From assembly GCA_947167515.1 (NCBI GenBank), contig CAMVIM010000008.1:60463-124462 (forward strand): a DNA stretch of 64,000 nucleotides, given 5' to 3'. The notes below the pieces were generated by a model. The model saw only the letters and a program-made list of their open reading frames with translations, did no database searches and was not told the origin of the DNA. Source of the stretch: an uncultured Prevotellaceae bacterium. GTDB taxonomy: Bacteria > Bacteroidota > Bacteroidia > Bacteroidales > Bacteroidaceae. Positions 9,270 to 17,681 of the stretch are shown piece after piece (positions within the stretch are counted from its first letter, which is position 1; each line of letters starts with the position of its first letter). Position numbers and translations under genes: made by a program.

Positions 9270-10800
9270 TCATATAATGTGGATTGACTTTAGGATGGCA
9301 TCTACGATTTTCATTTGTTCCCTATGTCTATTATCGTCTGTTGTAGCAGTTATAATGAAAGTTGTATTGTCAGACTTCTTTACGATGTACTGATTCCCAT
9401 GCAGCTTATAGCCTTGTATTATACAAGTGTATTCCAATCGGCTTCCCTTATTGTTACCAATGTGTGTGTCCCTTATTCCTAATTTCTTGTATTGAGGTAT
9501 CTGTTGCTTGTTATTCTTCGAAGATTGACTGGCTAGATATGAGGTGGACTCTTTCCATTTACTGCTTGATACAATGATATTGATGTTTGGCCTAAAGTCA
9601 ACATCATTTTTTTTCTTCTCCATAATTTGTACAGAGATAGTAGTTTTTGATGTTATATGATTGTCGTCTTGAACAATCAGCCACGATGATGGATAGTTTA
9701 AACTAAAATAGGCGTTAGAATAATGTTTGTCAAGTTTGGTGGTATTATTTGCTCTATTTAAGTAGTCATTTCTCCCTGTACTTGTATGTCGTGGAGATAC
9801 AGGCCTATCAGCGACTTGTGCATTCCTTGCTAATACTTGTCTTGCTCCTTTGGCACTTCCAATCCATCCTTTGTCTGCCCCAATCTTATCAAATTCCTCT
9901 CTAGTAAGAATTTTTCCTGATCTATTAGAAATATCTTCATCTTGAAAGTCTTTGTGCGATAATTCGTGGGAGAAATCATTGACGGAATCGATCACCATAT
10001 CAGCTGTGGTGAATGCGACATTATTATTGTTTTTTGTAAAATGAGTTTTCTCCGTGTACAAAGTTAAAATGACAATTACAACAAATCCAATGCATAAAAG
10101 AGATATTATCACCCCCTTTTTGTCATTTGTTGCATCATCTACCTTTTGTGTGTGTTCTTTTTGTCTGTCCAAGATTAAAGAACTTCGGTTTATCTCATCT
10201 TGTATGCCCTCAAGCTCTATTATGTTATTGGCATTATCTTTTACTCTCTGATAAAAGTCATTCGCAAGAGATACTTTTTCAGCATCATATTCTCTCATGA
10301 ACTCCATGAGCTTTTGTGGATTAGTTAAATCCAATAGCTTTCTATAGAGTTCTTCTGTTGAGAACTGAATCTTGAGCTCATTTATTGCCCTAATACGAAG
10401 CTCTTTAAGTTTGGTGAGATCATCAGCGCTTTTTAGAATTTCAGCATAAATCTCGTTTGCAACCTTTACCTTCTGATGGTCATAAGGTTCCATGAAATTT
10501 TGCGGATAACATTTACTTGTTAACTCGGCATACAAACTCTCATATTTACCATCTATAGGTCCCTTTACAGGTGGTTGTTCTTCTTTCTGCTTTGCATTTG
10601 TTGTATTGAGCCCGTCCTCTTTATTTTTGGACTTTTTCCAAATGGCTTTCAATACATAAATCAATACGCCAACTAATATCAGTCCCAAAATGCCAGGAGT
10701 ACGACCAGCGTCACCCCATGGCACCAGCAATAGCGCCGAATACGATAAAGAAAAGAAACACGACTCCAATAGTTACTAGAATCTTGGTTGTTTTACCCAT
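9270..10800 (-). CDS. double-membrane-segment protein with PsbP-like tail, frameshifted near its start
   Basis: A protein of about 520 residues with no recognised function. A frame starting at ATG 10800 encodes a hydrophobic segment (IGVVFLFFIVFGAIAGAMG) and stops at TGA 10713-10711. The long downstream frame continues with a second membrane helix (GILGLILVGVLIYVLKAIW), so removing one G from the GGGG run at 10714-10717 would join the two smoothly. After that come two similar helical repeats (EPYDHQKVKVANEIYAEILK and EYDAEKVSLANDFYQRVKD), a third membrane helix near the middle, and a C-terminal domain (YFSLNYPSSWLIVQDD) like the PsbP/lipoprotein fold. The gene is AT-rich compared with its core neighbours, which suggests transfer. 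It is either a frameshift mutant, a sequencing artefact, or frameshifted during translation. Confidence 0.65.
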
Positions 10801-11143
10801 AATAATATTTCTTTTTAGTTCTTCAGCTTTCAAATGACATTTAATAAAAGAAGCGTGGCACTGATCTGCTACTTCTTCAAATGGCGGTCGTGAGATTACC
10901 TTAGTACGAGAAATTGCAACCAGTTCACGCTATAAACGCAAACCGCCACACTTTCCTTGCGTACTATAAAAATTACTCACGTTCCCTTTCGCAAGTCGAG
11001 CATAACGCTTCGTTTTACCAATATGTCTTGCACTCTTTGCTGAATACGAATACAAAATTACGGAAAAAGAATTGGAATAAACGAAGAAAAAGCGAAAAAA
11101 TGTGGAGAGTGATGGCTTTTCTTTCTCTGCATGGGGGATTCCG
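10801..11143. other. gene-free stretch upstream of the membrane protein
   Basis: About 340 bases with no convincing gene. It should hold the minus-strand promoter of the frameshifted membrane protein, but no clean TAnnTTTG was found. The right end, from about 11052, is already similar to 21272 onward and forms the diverged edge of the repeat described next. Confidence 0.5.
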
Positions 11144-11212
11144 TTGGCGTATTTACGCTATGCCCGTCATCGTAATTACGGCAATGGGTATGTCGTAATT
11201 ACGTCTGTGGGT
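11144..11212. repeat. 23-bp tandem repeat, three units
   Basis: Three units of exactly 23 bp start at 11144, 11167 and 11190. Units two and three carry the palindrome CGTAATTACG and end TGGGT. The same array, with a changed first unit, is at 21364-21432. Arrays of other sequence but the same period are at 16121 and 28221. Confidence 0.75.
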
Positions 11213-11527
11213 GTGTCAGTTGTGGGGGGGAGATGTGTGTGCGCCTCGGGGTATGTCCATTGGTGGCATCTGTGTTGCAGTGTTGCAGTGTTGCAGTTCT
11301 CCAAATGCTCTTCCACTCGATGAAAAATCTGATAAATACTATTTATATATTATATATATTATTATATTATATATAGTTATATATAAATATATAATCTATT
11401 ACTTTAATTTTCCGTTGACTTCCTTGAATCATTTTGGAACTGCAACACTGCAACACTGCAACACATAAACGCTTGTGTGGTAAAAATTGATGGGAAAAGG
11501 GTGAAGAATGATGACACGAGGAATGAA
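11178..11527. repeat. 350-bp repeat with 29-bp inverted repeats, copy 1
   Basis: Almost identical to 21398-21745, with only two substitutions noticed. It contains a perfect 29-bp inverted repeat (11271-11299 and 11437-11465) whose arms each hold three copies of TGTTGCAG, flanking about 137 bp of AT-rich, TATA-like sequence. Both copies directly abut a nifJ terminator on their right. No credible protein is encoded; a frame of 85 codons crosses the AT-rich part but is mostly low-complexity. Confidence 0.85.
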
Positions 11528-11653
11528 AAAGGATGCCGAACCATCATGGAACGGCATCCTTTGGGATGATGATATGTAAGTAAGTTTATTACTCTGCAGA
11601 GTAGTCAATCTTGCTCATGCGCACATAGGTAGCGTAGCGGTGCTGTGCTGCCG
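11528..11653 (-). pseudogene. nifJ 3' end fragment F5 with terminator
   Basis: Carries the last 20 or so codons of pyruvate:ferredoxin oxidoreductase (ending AAQHRYATYVRMSKIDYSAE) plus the downstream terminator hairpin at 11531-11559. It matches the full gene's tail and terminator at 23131-23260 with no difference noticed. Similarity stops abruptly at 11653. It has no start and cannot make a functional enzyme. Confidence 0.9.
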
Positions 11654-11742
11654 AAACTATTAAACAATGTTGCCAGTTGGTGTAAAGGATGAACTCAAAA
11701 CTTACTTTATGATTGCAAACACCGGAAAGAACATGAATGTTT

Positions 11743-11967
11743 TTATGCCACATCAAGCTCTTCACGTAGCATGTCCATAACATACACTGCTCCTTGATAG
11801 TAAAGTCCCGTGCTGGTTCGCTCCACCTTTTCGTATGTGTGCGAATTGTACACGGTATCTAGAGCTTGTTCGATTGTCAAGCCTTTTTCTTCCATCAACA
11901 TTGTCACGAGTTCATTGGTCAGACATTCTATCTGAAACTGCTTGCTTTGTTCTTCTTGTGTAATCAT
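11743..11967 (-). CDS. small third protein of the DUF3990 operon
   Basis: A 74-residue acidic protein from the ATG four bases after the DUF3990 stop. An upstream in-frame extension into the DUF3990 gene is open but begins inside it, so the short form is preferred. The sequence (TNELVTMLMEEKGLTIEQALDTVYNS, then GLYYQGAVYVMDML) is helical and resembles small partners encoded next to DUF3990 in Bacteroidetes, themselves DUF3791-like. It may act as an antitoxin or accessory factor of the trio; this is inferred only from position and size. Confidence 0.7.
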   Translation of the reverse strand: MITQEEQSKQFQIECLTNELVTMLMEEKGLTIEQALDTVYNSHTYEKVERTSTGLYYQGAVYVMDMLREELDVA

Positions 11968-11971
11968 GTGG

Positions 11972-12454
11972 TTAGTTGATTCTTTTGAGTAAACGGATGG
12001 CACTTTCTGTTCCAAAGAAATACTGAAATGTGGGATGTATGAATGAAAGTTGTCTAATGAGTTCATCCATTGGAATATACTGCAACTGGTATCGGCTTAT
12101 TTGCAAGCCTACCTTATCGTCGGCAATTGGACCATAGACAATATCGTAGTTGTGTGCTTGATTGTGAGTCTTGTTGCTCCTATTCAACATGATGAACTCA
12201 GCCCATTCTTTGGAATAGTTGTCAAATACTTTCACGTTGAAGTCGGATGGGTTAAGGAGAACACTTTCATCAAACTCGTACATGGTAAGTATTGCCGTAC
12301 CAGATTCTTCTCTGTCCACGGTACGCTCAGCCATCATCTGTGCTTGCCCGCGATCAGCACTTAGATAAAAGCCTTGCCCGAAATCCTTACCGCGTCGTCC
12401 TCGATTCAGGTCAATCTTGGCAATCTCGACGTTTGAGCCGTGATAGAGTATCAT
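11972..12454 (-). CDS. DUF3990 protein, predicted ADP-ribosyltransferase-fold toxin
   Basis: A 160-residue protein starting MILYHGSNVEIAKIDL. The N-terminal YHGS, the DFGQGFYLS segment (about 25-33) and the later LNPSDFNVKVF are the hallmarks of DUF3990, which belongs to the ADP-ribosyltransferase superfamily: the H of YHG and the GFYLS strand contact NAD in relatives. It is cytosolic, with no signal peptide. Its ATG overlaps the stop of the upstream DUF3791 gene by four bases, and another small gene follows four bases later. This tight arrangement is the usual form of a candidate toxin-antitoxin unit. Toxicity and target are not shown by sequence. Confidence 0.8.
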   Translation of the reverse strand: MILYHGSNVEIAKIDLNRGRRGKDFGQGFYLSADRGQAQMMAERTVDREESGTAILTMYEFDESVLLNPSDFNVKVFDNYSKEWAEFIMLNRSNKTHNQAHNYDIVYGPIADDKVGLQISRYQLQYIPMDELIRQLSFIHPTFQYFFGTESAIRLLKRIN

Positions 12455-12678
12455 AATGCTAGCGCCCCTCCGTGGCGGTTGCAGATTGCGGCGATGTCTA
12501 CCACAGCATCCTCAATGGAAAGTGTGTGCTCTGCGCCATAGTGCTTGGTGAGAAAGTCTATGCCTTTGTATTTACGCAAATACTGGTATGCCTTGGCATT
12601 CGTCAGAGAGAATTGTCTGGCAAAAGCTCCGATGACACACACGAGATACTCAATGATATTGGCCTGTTCTTTTGGCAT
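12451..12678 (-). CDS. DUF3791 protein, candidate antitoxin
   Basis: A 75-residue protein (MPKEQANIIEYLVCVIGAFARQF) of the DUF3791 family, found next to DUF3990 genes in many Bacteroidetes and Firmicutes. A further upstream TTG codon is in frame, but a -7 element (TAACTTTG, minus strand, 12707-12700) overlaps it, so transcription would begin after it. The ATG at 12678 is therefore the start. It is the first gene of a three-gene operon. Antitoxin function is inferred from the pairing. Confidence 0.78.
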   Translation of the reverse strand: MPKEQANIIEYLVCVIGAFARQFSLTNAKAYQYLRKYKGIDFLTKHYGAEHTLSIEDAVVDIAAICNRHGGALAL

Positions 12679-12755
12679 ATTTACAACAATTATCCGTTGC
12701 AAAGTTATCTTTTTCTGATTATATGGACAAATCTATTCATAAAAAAATGACAAAA

Positions 12756-13105
12756 GGAGCATCCGATGGTGGCCGGATGCTCCTTCTTGTTTATTATATG
12801 TTTATTACATTACTCTGCTGAGTAGTCAATCTTGCTCATGCGCACGTAGGTAGCGTAGCGGTGCTGTGCTGCCTTCTTGGCTGCGTCGAAGAGCTCCTGA
12901 GCCTCGGTTGGACATACTTTCTTGAGAGAGAGGTAACGAACCTCACCGTCGAGGAATTGACGGAGCAGCGAGTGCATGCTGAATGTATTCGAGCATTGCC
13001 GAGTCGTGACGGAAGAAGACGAAGTCAATGCTTGGAAGTTGTCCCAGTTTGGAGCCTTGGAATCGAACACGAAGATGTTGATGTCCTCACCATAAGCAAG
13101 CAGTA
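12756..13105 (-). pseudogene. nifJ 3' end fragment F4 with terminator, insertion and deletion
   Basis: A diverged copy of the nifJ tail with its own terminator (ggagcatccg with cggatgctcc, 12756-12783). The stop codon is at 12810. Two rearrangements are visible. A 72-base in-frame insertion (12958-13029) follows the codons for LDGEV on the plus-strand reading. Near 13065 the sequence jumps at TCGA from the DSKAPNW region to the INIFV region, a deletion of roughly 400 bases. Fragment F1 shares the insertion. Confidence 0.88.
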
Positions 13106-13204
13106 GTTTCTTAAAGATGCTTGTTCTTTGAATACTAATATGTAAAACGACAAGCATTTTTTCTTTTTTTAGGTAAAACTGATATATTATTAAGAGAAAA
13201 GATG

Positions 13205-13212
13205 TATCTTTG
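13205..13212 (+). promoter_or_regulatory. -7 element before the structured leader
   Basis: TATCTTTG matches TAnnTTTG. A transcript from here has a leader of roughly 250 bases that includes the folded region at 13294-13408. No -33 TTTG is seen at the expected spacing. Confidence 0.5.
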
Positions 13213-13293
13213 CCGTCAGGTTTCACTAAATAATTACGCCAATGGACAGATAAAAGATAGAAAAACATAAGGAAGCGTTGACTTTTTGATTCT

Positions 13294-13408
13294 TAGTTCA
13301 GAAATTTCGCCAAAAAATCTCGCAAGAAGAAAAGAGTTGATGCTCGCGTTTAGGCGCGGGCTGAAACTTGTATCTGCGAGAACGGCGTTTGGCGATGCCT
13401 CTGAACTA
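13294..13408 (+). ncRNA. candidate structured RNA in the leader of the tail-anchored protein gene
   Basis: Nested complementary arms form one long rod. P1 pairs tagttcaga (13294-13302) with tctgaacta (13400-13408). A symmetric 4/4 internal loop separates it from P2, tcgccaaa (13307-13314) with tttggcga (13388-13395). P3 pairs tctcgca (13318-13324) with tgcgaga (13375-13381). A short agtt/aact pair follows, and the apical stem is gctcgcg with cgcgggc (13342-13361). Three perfect, correctly nested stems are hard to get by chance. It could be a cis-regulatory leader, an independent small RNA, or an inverted-repeat element. I do not recognise a known family. Confidence 0.55.
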
Positions 13409-13466
13409 GATATGGAATCAGTACCGCGCCATCTTTTTCTAAAACAATAAACTAACCAACAATAAT

Positions 13467-14639
13467 ATGGATACAACCACTAACAATCAAAAATGCCTTA
13501 ATTCAATTTTTGAATTAGCAGAACGTGAGATGAAAAATTTCAAAATGCTTTTGACAAATGAGGGAAAATTTGAAGTCTTAATGTATGGAATATGGCTTGG
13601 TATGAAAGTTCTTGATGAATCAGGACTTCCGCAGAATAATGCAGTAGAGTCATCTTCAAAAATAAGTGATTTCTTGGTAGAGTATGCGAAAAAGTTAGAT
13701 ATTTCGCCAGATAAAAAAGTGGAAAGGCTCTTTGTTTTAAGAGATGGAGATTGGTATAGGGAAACGAATTCTTTTGTAGAGTCGAATTATCCTCAAACAA
13801 AGCAATATCTTCCCGATTATCATTATTTGTGTTTTGTCGTTTCCCCTTTGTTTTTCTATGAACCAATGGCCTTGTGTGAAAAGGTTAAACAAATAGATAC
13901 TTCTGATTTGATTGATTTCCTTCCTGTTTTCGGGGACTTTTATAACAAATTGATAGATGATTTCAAGGTATTCGAATCGGATTCTAATTCTTACAAAAGT
14001 CTGGCAGAACAAATTATAGTGCAGGATTCATCAGAAAAAGATGACCAACAATATAAACCTATATACAGAGATTTCGAAAAAGATATTATTGAACGAATGA
14101 AAGCCAAGGAGGATGGGCAATTGTCGGCTGAAGAATTGTTTTTTATGCCATCTGACACATTGGTATTGTTGGATAAATTAGCAGTAGAAACAATCCGTTC
14201 GTTTAAAATCTTAAATTTGGGCAAGGGAGCAGATGTTTTGGGAGAACTTCTGAAGAAAGATCTCGATTATTTACAGAAGAATAGAAATGGAGTGGTGGAA
14301 TATGCTATACCTATGTTGGAAAAGAATATAGAAACCCGAAAAAGATGTGCTGTTCTATTACGATTTATGGAAAAAGAAAAGTACATTGAGTCAAAAGAGG
14401 ATTTGGAATCCGTGATTTCAAAAGGAGAGGAAATGCTCAATCAATTTCGTAAGAGCATAGATAGTTCAATAAAGTTTATTGATTATGTTATTGATTTGAA
14501 ATCTGGAAAAGCCTTTGAAGACTCAAAATCTGGTAAGTATGGAACAGGGAGTAATAAGAATGAATCGAAAAAAGGTTGTTTGTCTGTATTTGTATTAGTC
14601 TTTATTATTGCTACCGCTATCACTTGTTTTCTTATCTGA
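13467..14639 (+). CDS. tail-anchored membrane protein, function unknown
   Basis: A 390-residue, mainly helical, AT-rich protein I cannot name. There is no N-terminal signal peptide. A lysine-rich hinge (about 360-370) precedes a single C-terminal hydrophobic segment, CLSVFVLVFIIATAITCFLI, which ends the protein: the layout of a tail-anchored protein with its bulk in the cytosol. Near the middle a degenerate helical stretch (AEELFFMPSDTLVLLDKLAVETI) may be a packing domain. It sits between two nifJ fragments, after a structured leader, and is followed 21 bases later by a GNAT gene. A defence or stress role is possible from context but not shown. Confidence 0.7.
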   Translation: MDTTTNNQKCLNSIFELAEREMKNFKMLLTNEGKFEVLMYGIWLGMKVLDESGLPQNNAVESSSKISDFLVEYAKKLDISPDKKVERLFVLRDGDWYRETNSFVESNYPQTKQYLPDYHYLCFVVSPLFFYEPMALCEKVKQIDTSDLIDFLPVFGDFYNKLIDDFKVFESDSNSYKSLAEQIIVQDSSEKDDQQYKPIYRDFEKDIIERMKAKEDGQLSAEELFFMPSDTLVLLDKLAVETIRSFKILNLGKGADVLGELLKKDLDYLQKNRNGVVEYAIPMLEKNIETRKRCAVLLRFMEKEKYIESKEDLESVISKGEEMLNQFRKSIDSSIKFIDYVIDLKSGKAFEDSKSGKYGTGSNKNESKKGCLSVFVLVFIIATAITCFLI

Positions 14640-14660
14640 CAATTCAATAATACCTAAAGC

Positions 14661-15239
14661 ATGAAACCATATTTTAATCCAGAGACCGATTTACAAACCT
14701 TTCGTCTTAATCAGACAATCTTTTTGCGACCTTTTGATGACACTTTCCTGGAGAATGACCTCATGGCACTGAATCTTTTGGCGTATGACCAAGAGGTCAA
14801 AAAATACATGTCTGGATTTTATGGGATAGGAACAGAAGCCATTGAAAGACGAAAGGAATATTTGATAAACACTATCATGACAACTCAAATGGGAATAGCT
14901 TTTGCCTATGCCATTCGCCTTAACGCAGGATTGTGCGGGCTGATAAAGGTTACAAGCCCAAGTCATAATATTGTGACTAACAATTTCCCAAACTGGCTTA
15001 TAGATTTTGTAACACTACCAATGTTTAGAAACAAGAACTTAATGAAAGTCTCAATACCAATAATCCTCAATCACATGCATGATGTGATGGACGTTGAGGA
15101 TGTCTATGCAATGGTGGACTCTAGCAATCAGGTATCCATTAATCTGCTATCTTCAATTGGTTTTAGAGATACAGGTAAACCAATCACTGTTAATGAAGAG
15201 ACTGGTAATAAGACCCTACTACTTGTTTATAGAATGTAA
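14661..15239 (+). CDS. GNAT-family N-acetyltransferase
   Basis: A 192-residue protein with the general pattern of GNAT enzymes, which move an acetyl group from acetyl-CoA to an amine. It opens with IFLRPFDDTFLENDLMALN, as in RimJ-like members, and has the central beta strand AGLCGLIKVTSP, a strand near WLIDFVTLPMF, and the late segment NQVSINLLSSIGFRDTGKPI, where the N-x-x-S-x-x-L-L-x-x-x-G-F signature is clear. The acetyl-CoA loop (usually Q/R-x-x-G-x-G/A) is degenerate here: MFRNKNLMKVS. It may therefore be a weak or diverged acetyltransferase. It probably shares a transcript with the tail-anchored protein gene. Confidence 0.72.
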   Translation: MKPYFNPETDLQTFRLNQTIFLRPFDDTFLENDLMALNLLAYDQEVKKYMSGFYGIGTEAIERRKEYLINTIMTTQMGIAFAYAIRLNAGLCGLIKVTSPSHNIVTNNFPNWLIDFVTLPMFRNKNLMKVSIPIILNHMHDVMDVEDVYAMVDSSNQVSINLLSSIGFRDTGKPITVNEETGNKTLLLVYRM

Positions 15240-15352
15240 AACTATGGTATTCTAAATTGGCTCAATCAAGGTGAAAGCATAGACTTTCGACCTCCATGGT
15301 TGGTCAATCGGAGAGGAAGGCGGTGATGGCATACCGCATATAGAACAGAAAA

Positions 15353-16080
15353 GGGGATGCCGTGGATGGCATCCCCTTGGTGTTGAATTATGTGAGACTT
15401 ATTTACTCAGCTGAATAGTCAATCTTGCTCATGCGCACGTAGGTAGCGTAGCGGTGCTGGGCTGCCTTCTTGGCTGCGTCGAAGAGTTCCTGAGCCTCGT
15501 TTGGACATACCTTCTTGAGAGAGAGGTAACGTACCTCGCCGTCGAGGAATGCCTGGAAGTTATCCCAGTTTGGAGCCTTGGAGTCGAGCTGGAATGGGTT
15601 CTTACCTTCCTCTGCGAGACGGGGGTCGAAACGCCAGAGGTGCCAGTAACCGCACTCAACAGCCTTAGCCTCTTCTGCCTGTGACTTGCCCATGCCGCCC
15701 TTAGCCTTGAGGCCGTGGTTGATACATGGAGCGTAAGCGATGACGAGTGATGGACCTGGATATGCCTCTGCCTCGCGGAGAGCCTTGAGGCACTGTGCGT
15801 TGTCGGCGCCCATTGCCACCTGAGCCACATATACGTAGCCGTAAGTTGACTGCATGAGACCGAGGTCCTTCTTGGTGATGCGCTTACCACCTGCTGCGAA
15901 CTGAGCGATAGCACCGATTGGAGTAGTCTTTGAAGACTGACCACCTGTGTTAGAGTAAACCTCAGTGTCGATCACGAAGATGTTGATGTCCTCGCCAGAT
16001 GCAAGTGCGTGGTCGAGACCACCGTAACCGATGTCGTAAGAAGCACCGTCACCACCGATGATCCACTGAGAGCGCTCCAC
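15353..16080 (-). pseudogene. nifJ 3' end fragment F3, longest copy
   Basis: About 225 codons of the nifJ C-terminus from ERSQWIIGGDGAS to the stop, with a terminator (ggggatgcc with ggcatcccc, 15353-15376). It keeps the TPP-binding signature GDGASYDIGYGG. The protein differs from the full gene at very few residues, but many silent bases differ, so it has been under selection or comes from another strain's working gene. Similarity ends near 16080 without a start codon. Confidence 0.92.
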
Positions 16081-16120
16081 TCTGAATGGTGTCACAACGT
16101 CATTATCCCCTTTGAAGGAA

Positions 16121-16223
16121 CGCCGTAACCTAAATTACGTTTACGCCGTAGCCTAAATTATGTTTACGTCGTCACCTAAATTATGTTTACGTCGTCACCT
16201 AAATTATGCTTGCGTCGTAGCCG
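16121..16223. repeat. 23-bp tandem repeat, four and a half units
   Basis: Units start at 16121, 16144, 16167 and 16190, with a partial unit at 16213. Each reads roughly CGYCGTNRCCTAAATTAYGTTTA and differs from its neighbours at one to five bases. It lies between a nifJ fragment and the mannanase promoter. The period is the same as the arrays at 11144, 21364 and 28221, and the core ACGSCGTA is shared with the last. Confidence 0.9.
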
Positions 16224-16315
16224 CCACACCATCTTCCATGTGGGCATGTTGCAGGACAAGTAAACGGAAACCAGAGGGTGTGGCGTGTGCCTCAGATATT
16301 TTGGGTGCAGGCAGC

Positions 16316-16346
16316 TTTGTTTCAAAGAAAATAATCGCTATCTTTG
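16316..16346 (+). promoter_or_regulatory. promoter of the mannanase gene
   Basis: TTTG, 19 bases, TATCTTTG. The ATG at 16370 is 24 bases downstream, which decides the start against longer in-frame alternatives. Confidence 0.8.
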
Positions 16347-16369
16347 CAGCATCATTCAAAAGAACGCTT

Positions 16370-17485
16370 ATGGACGTAACTATCTTCCAAACCCGCATGC
16401 GGAACCTTCTGGCAGGTCTGCTGGTATTGGTCTCGATGCTCCCTGCATACGGTGGCGAAACCATGGAAAATGAGACAACTGATGAGTGTGCTGGTAGTGT
16501 TCAACGCTCGCCAGAGGCCTCCCGATTGCTGAACTACCTGCAGGGCATTTATGGCTCGAAGACGCTCTCTGGCACCTGCGCCAACGTGAACTGGAACATC
16601 AACGAGGCGGAGTGGGTGCATCAACATACGGGCAAATGGCCAGCGCTCAACTGCTTCGACTTCATCCACTTGCCGCTCACGAAACCAGGTGGGTGGATTG
16701 ACTATTCAAACACGAAAGTAGTGGAAGATTGGCATGAAGCAGGCGGCATCGTGGCACTCATGTGGCATTGGAATGTCCCTGCCAACAACAGCCGTGGCTA
16801 TGCTTTCTATTATGGCAAGGAAGACGAAAAGACCCTCTTCGATGTGCGCAAGATTTTTGATGAGGGTTCAGAAGAATACGCTCGGATGATGAAGGACATT
16901 GACCAAGTCGGCACCTATCTGAAAAAACTGGCAGACAAAGGAATCCCTGTCATTTGGCGACCACTCCATGAGGCAGGTGGTCGTTGGTTCTGGTGGGGCA
17001 TGGATGCCGAAGCATGCAAGCAGTTGTGGAAGGTGATGTATCGCCGTTTTGCCGATGCTGGCATCAACAACCTCATCTGGGCTTTCACCCCCGCAGCAGC
17101 ATGGAAAGAGCCCTACAGCAAAGGGTTCGACTGGTATCCAGGCGACAAATATGTGGACATTGTCGGCATGGATGTCTATAACCAGCCTTCAGCCGCCGAC
17201 TGCTATCGCCTCGACTTCCAGTTCCTCCAAGAGCAGAAACCCCTCAAGATGGCAGCCCTGACAGAGTGCGGTTCTGTCGCCCCCATCTCCGCCCAGTGGG
17301 AAGCCGGTGCCAAATGGCTTTTCTTCATGCCTTGGTATGACTATGGACGCACCGCCCATCCCTCCTCCGAAGCCTTCGGCAGCCCCTCCCATAGCAACGC
17401 CTCCATCGACTGGTGGCAAGATGCCTTCAGTTGCGATTTTGTGCTGACTCGCGAAGATGTGAAGCGTCATCTGCATTCTTTTTGA
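16370..17485 (+). CDS. GH26 beta-mannanase
   Basis: A 371-residue secreted glycoside hydrolase of family 26, clan GH-A, that cleaves internal beta-1,4-mannosyl links of mannans. The signal peptide (LLAGLLVLVSMLPAYGG) ends near residue 29. The acid/base glutamate is E201 in WRPLHEAGGRWFWWG, and the nucleophile is E299 in ALTECGS; GIVALMWHWNVP (126-137) lines the substrate cleft. The length is that of a single-domain enzyme without a carbohydrate-binding module. It has its own promoter. Its base composition matches the core genome although it lies among nifJ fragments, so it may be a native gene caught up in the rearrangements. Confidence 0.92.
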   Translation: MDVTIFQTRMRNLLAGLLVLVSMLPAYGGETMENETTDECAGSVQRSPEASRLLNYLQGIYGSKTLSGTCANVNWNINEAEWVHQHTGKWPALNCFDFIHLPLTKPGGWIDYSNTKVVEDWHEAGGIVALMWHWNVPANNSRGYAFYYGKEDEKTLFDVRKIFDEGSEEYARMMKDIDQVGTYLKKLADKGIPVIWRPLHEAGGRWFWWGMDAEACKQLWKVMYRRFADAGINNLIWAFTPAAAWKEPYSKGFDWYPGDKYVDIVGMDVYNQPSAADCYRLDFQFLQEQKPLKMAALTECGSVAPISAQWEAGAKWLFFMPWYDYGRTAHPSSEAFGSPSHSNASIDWWQDAFSCDFVLTREDVKRHLHSF

Positions 17486-17554
17486 GAGCGTCCCTGCCTG
17501 GATTTTTCAAAGTCTGCAATTCACTTACTACATCATCAGCAATGTACGAGTCGC

Positions 17555-17672
17555 TGAAGGTGTAGAGGCATCCCCTTTCATCTTGCAACGCGTGTTTTTA
17601 CTCAGCCAAGCAATTCATTTTGCTCATGCGCATGAGGTAGCGTAGCGGTGCTGTGCTGCCTTCTTGGCGGCA
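17555..17672 (-). pseudogene. nifJ 3' end fragment F2, degraded
   Basis: The plus-strand text from about 17597 (ttactcagcc, then tgctcatgcgcat, gtagcgtagcggtgctgtgc) is a worn copy of the nifJ tail. It has several substitutions and at least one small deletion, which breaks the frame. A half terminator (ggcatcccc) remains at about 17563. It is the most decayed of the five fragments and probably the oldest. Confidence 0.8.
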
Positions 17673-17681
17673 TTAGAGAGG

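Noticed and set aside
11211..11468. 85-codon open frame repeated at 21431-21688
   Set aside because: It runs through the inverted repeat and AT-rich centre, giving low-complexity protein; identity reflects the DNA repeat, not coding selection.
13334..13373. Hammerhead-like core (tgatg, stem, tgaaac, gta) inside the structured leader
   Set aside because: The essential C3 and A9 positions do not match and the flanking stems cannot form the three-way junction, so self-cleavage is unlikely.
13234..13476. 80-codon minus-strand frame across the folded leader
   Set aside because: It lies over the inverted arms and opposite a probable leader transcript, with no ribosome site; I treat it as a by-product of the structure.
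15403..16095. nifJ fragment F3 as a functional separate gene
   Set aside because: It lacks a start codon, promoter and most of the enzyme; the open frame is inherited from nifJ.
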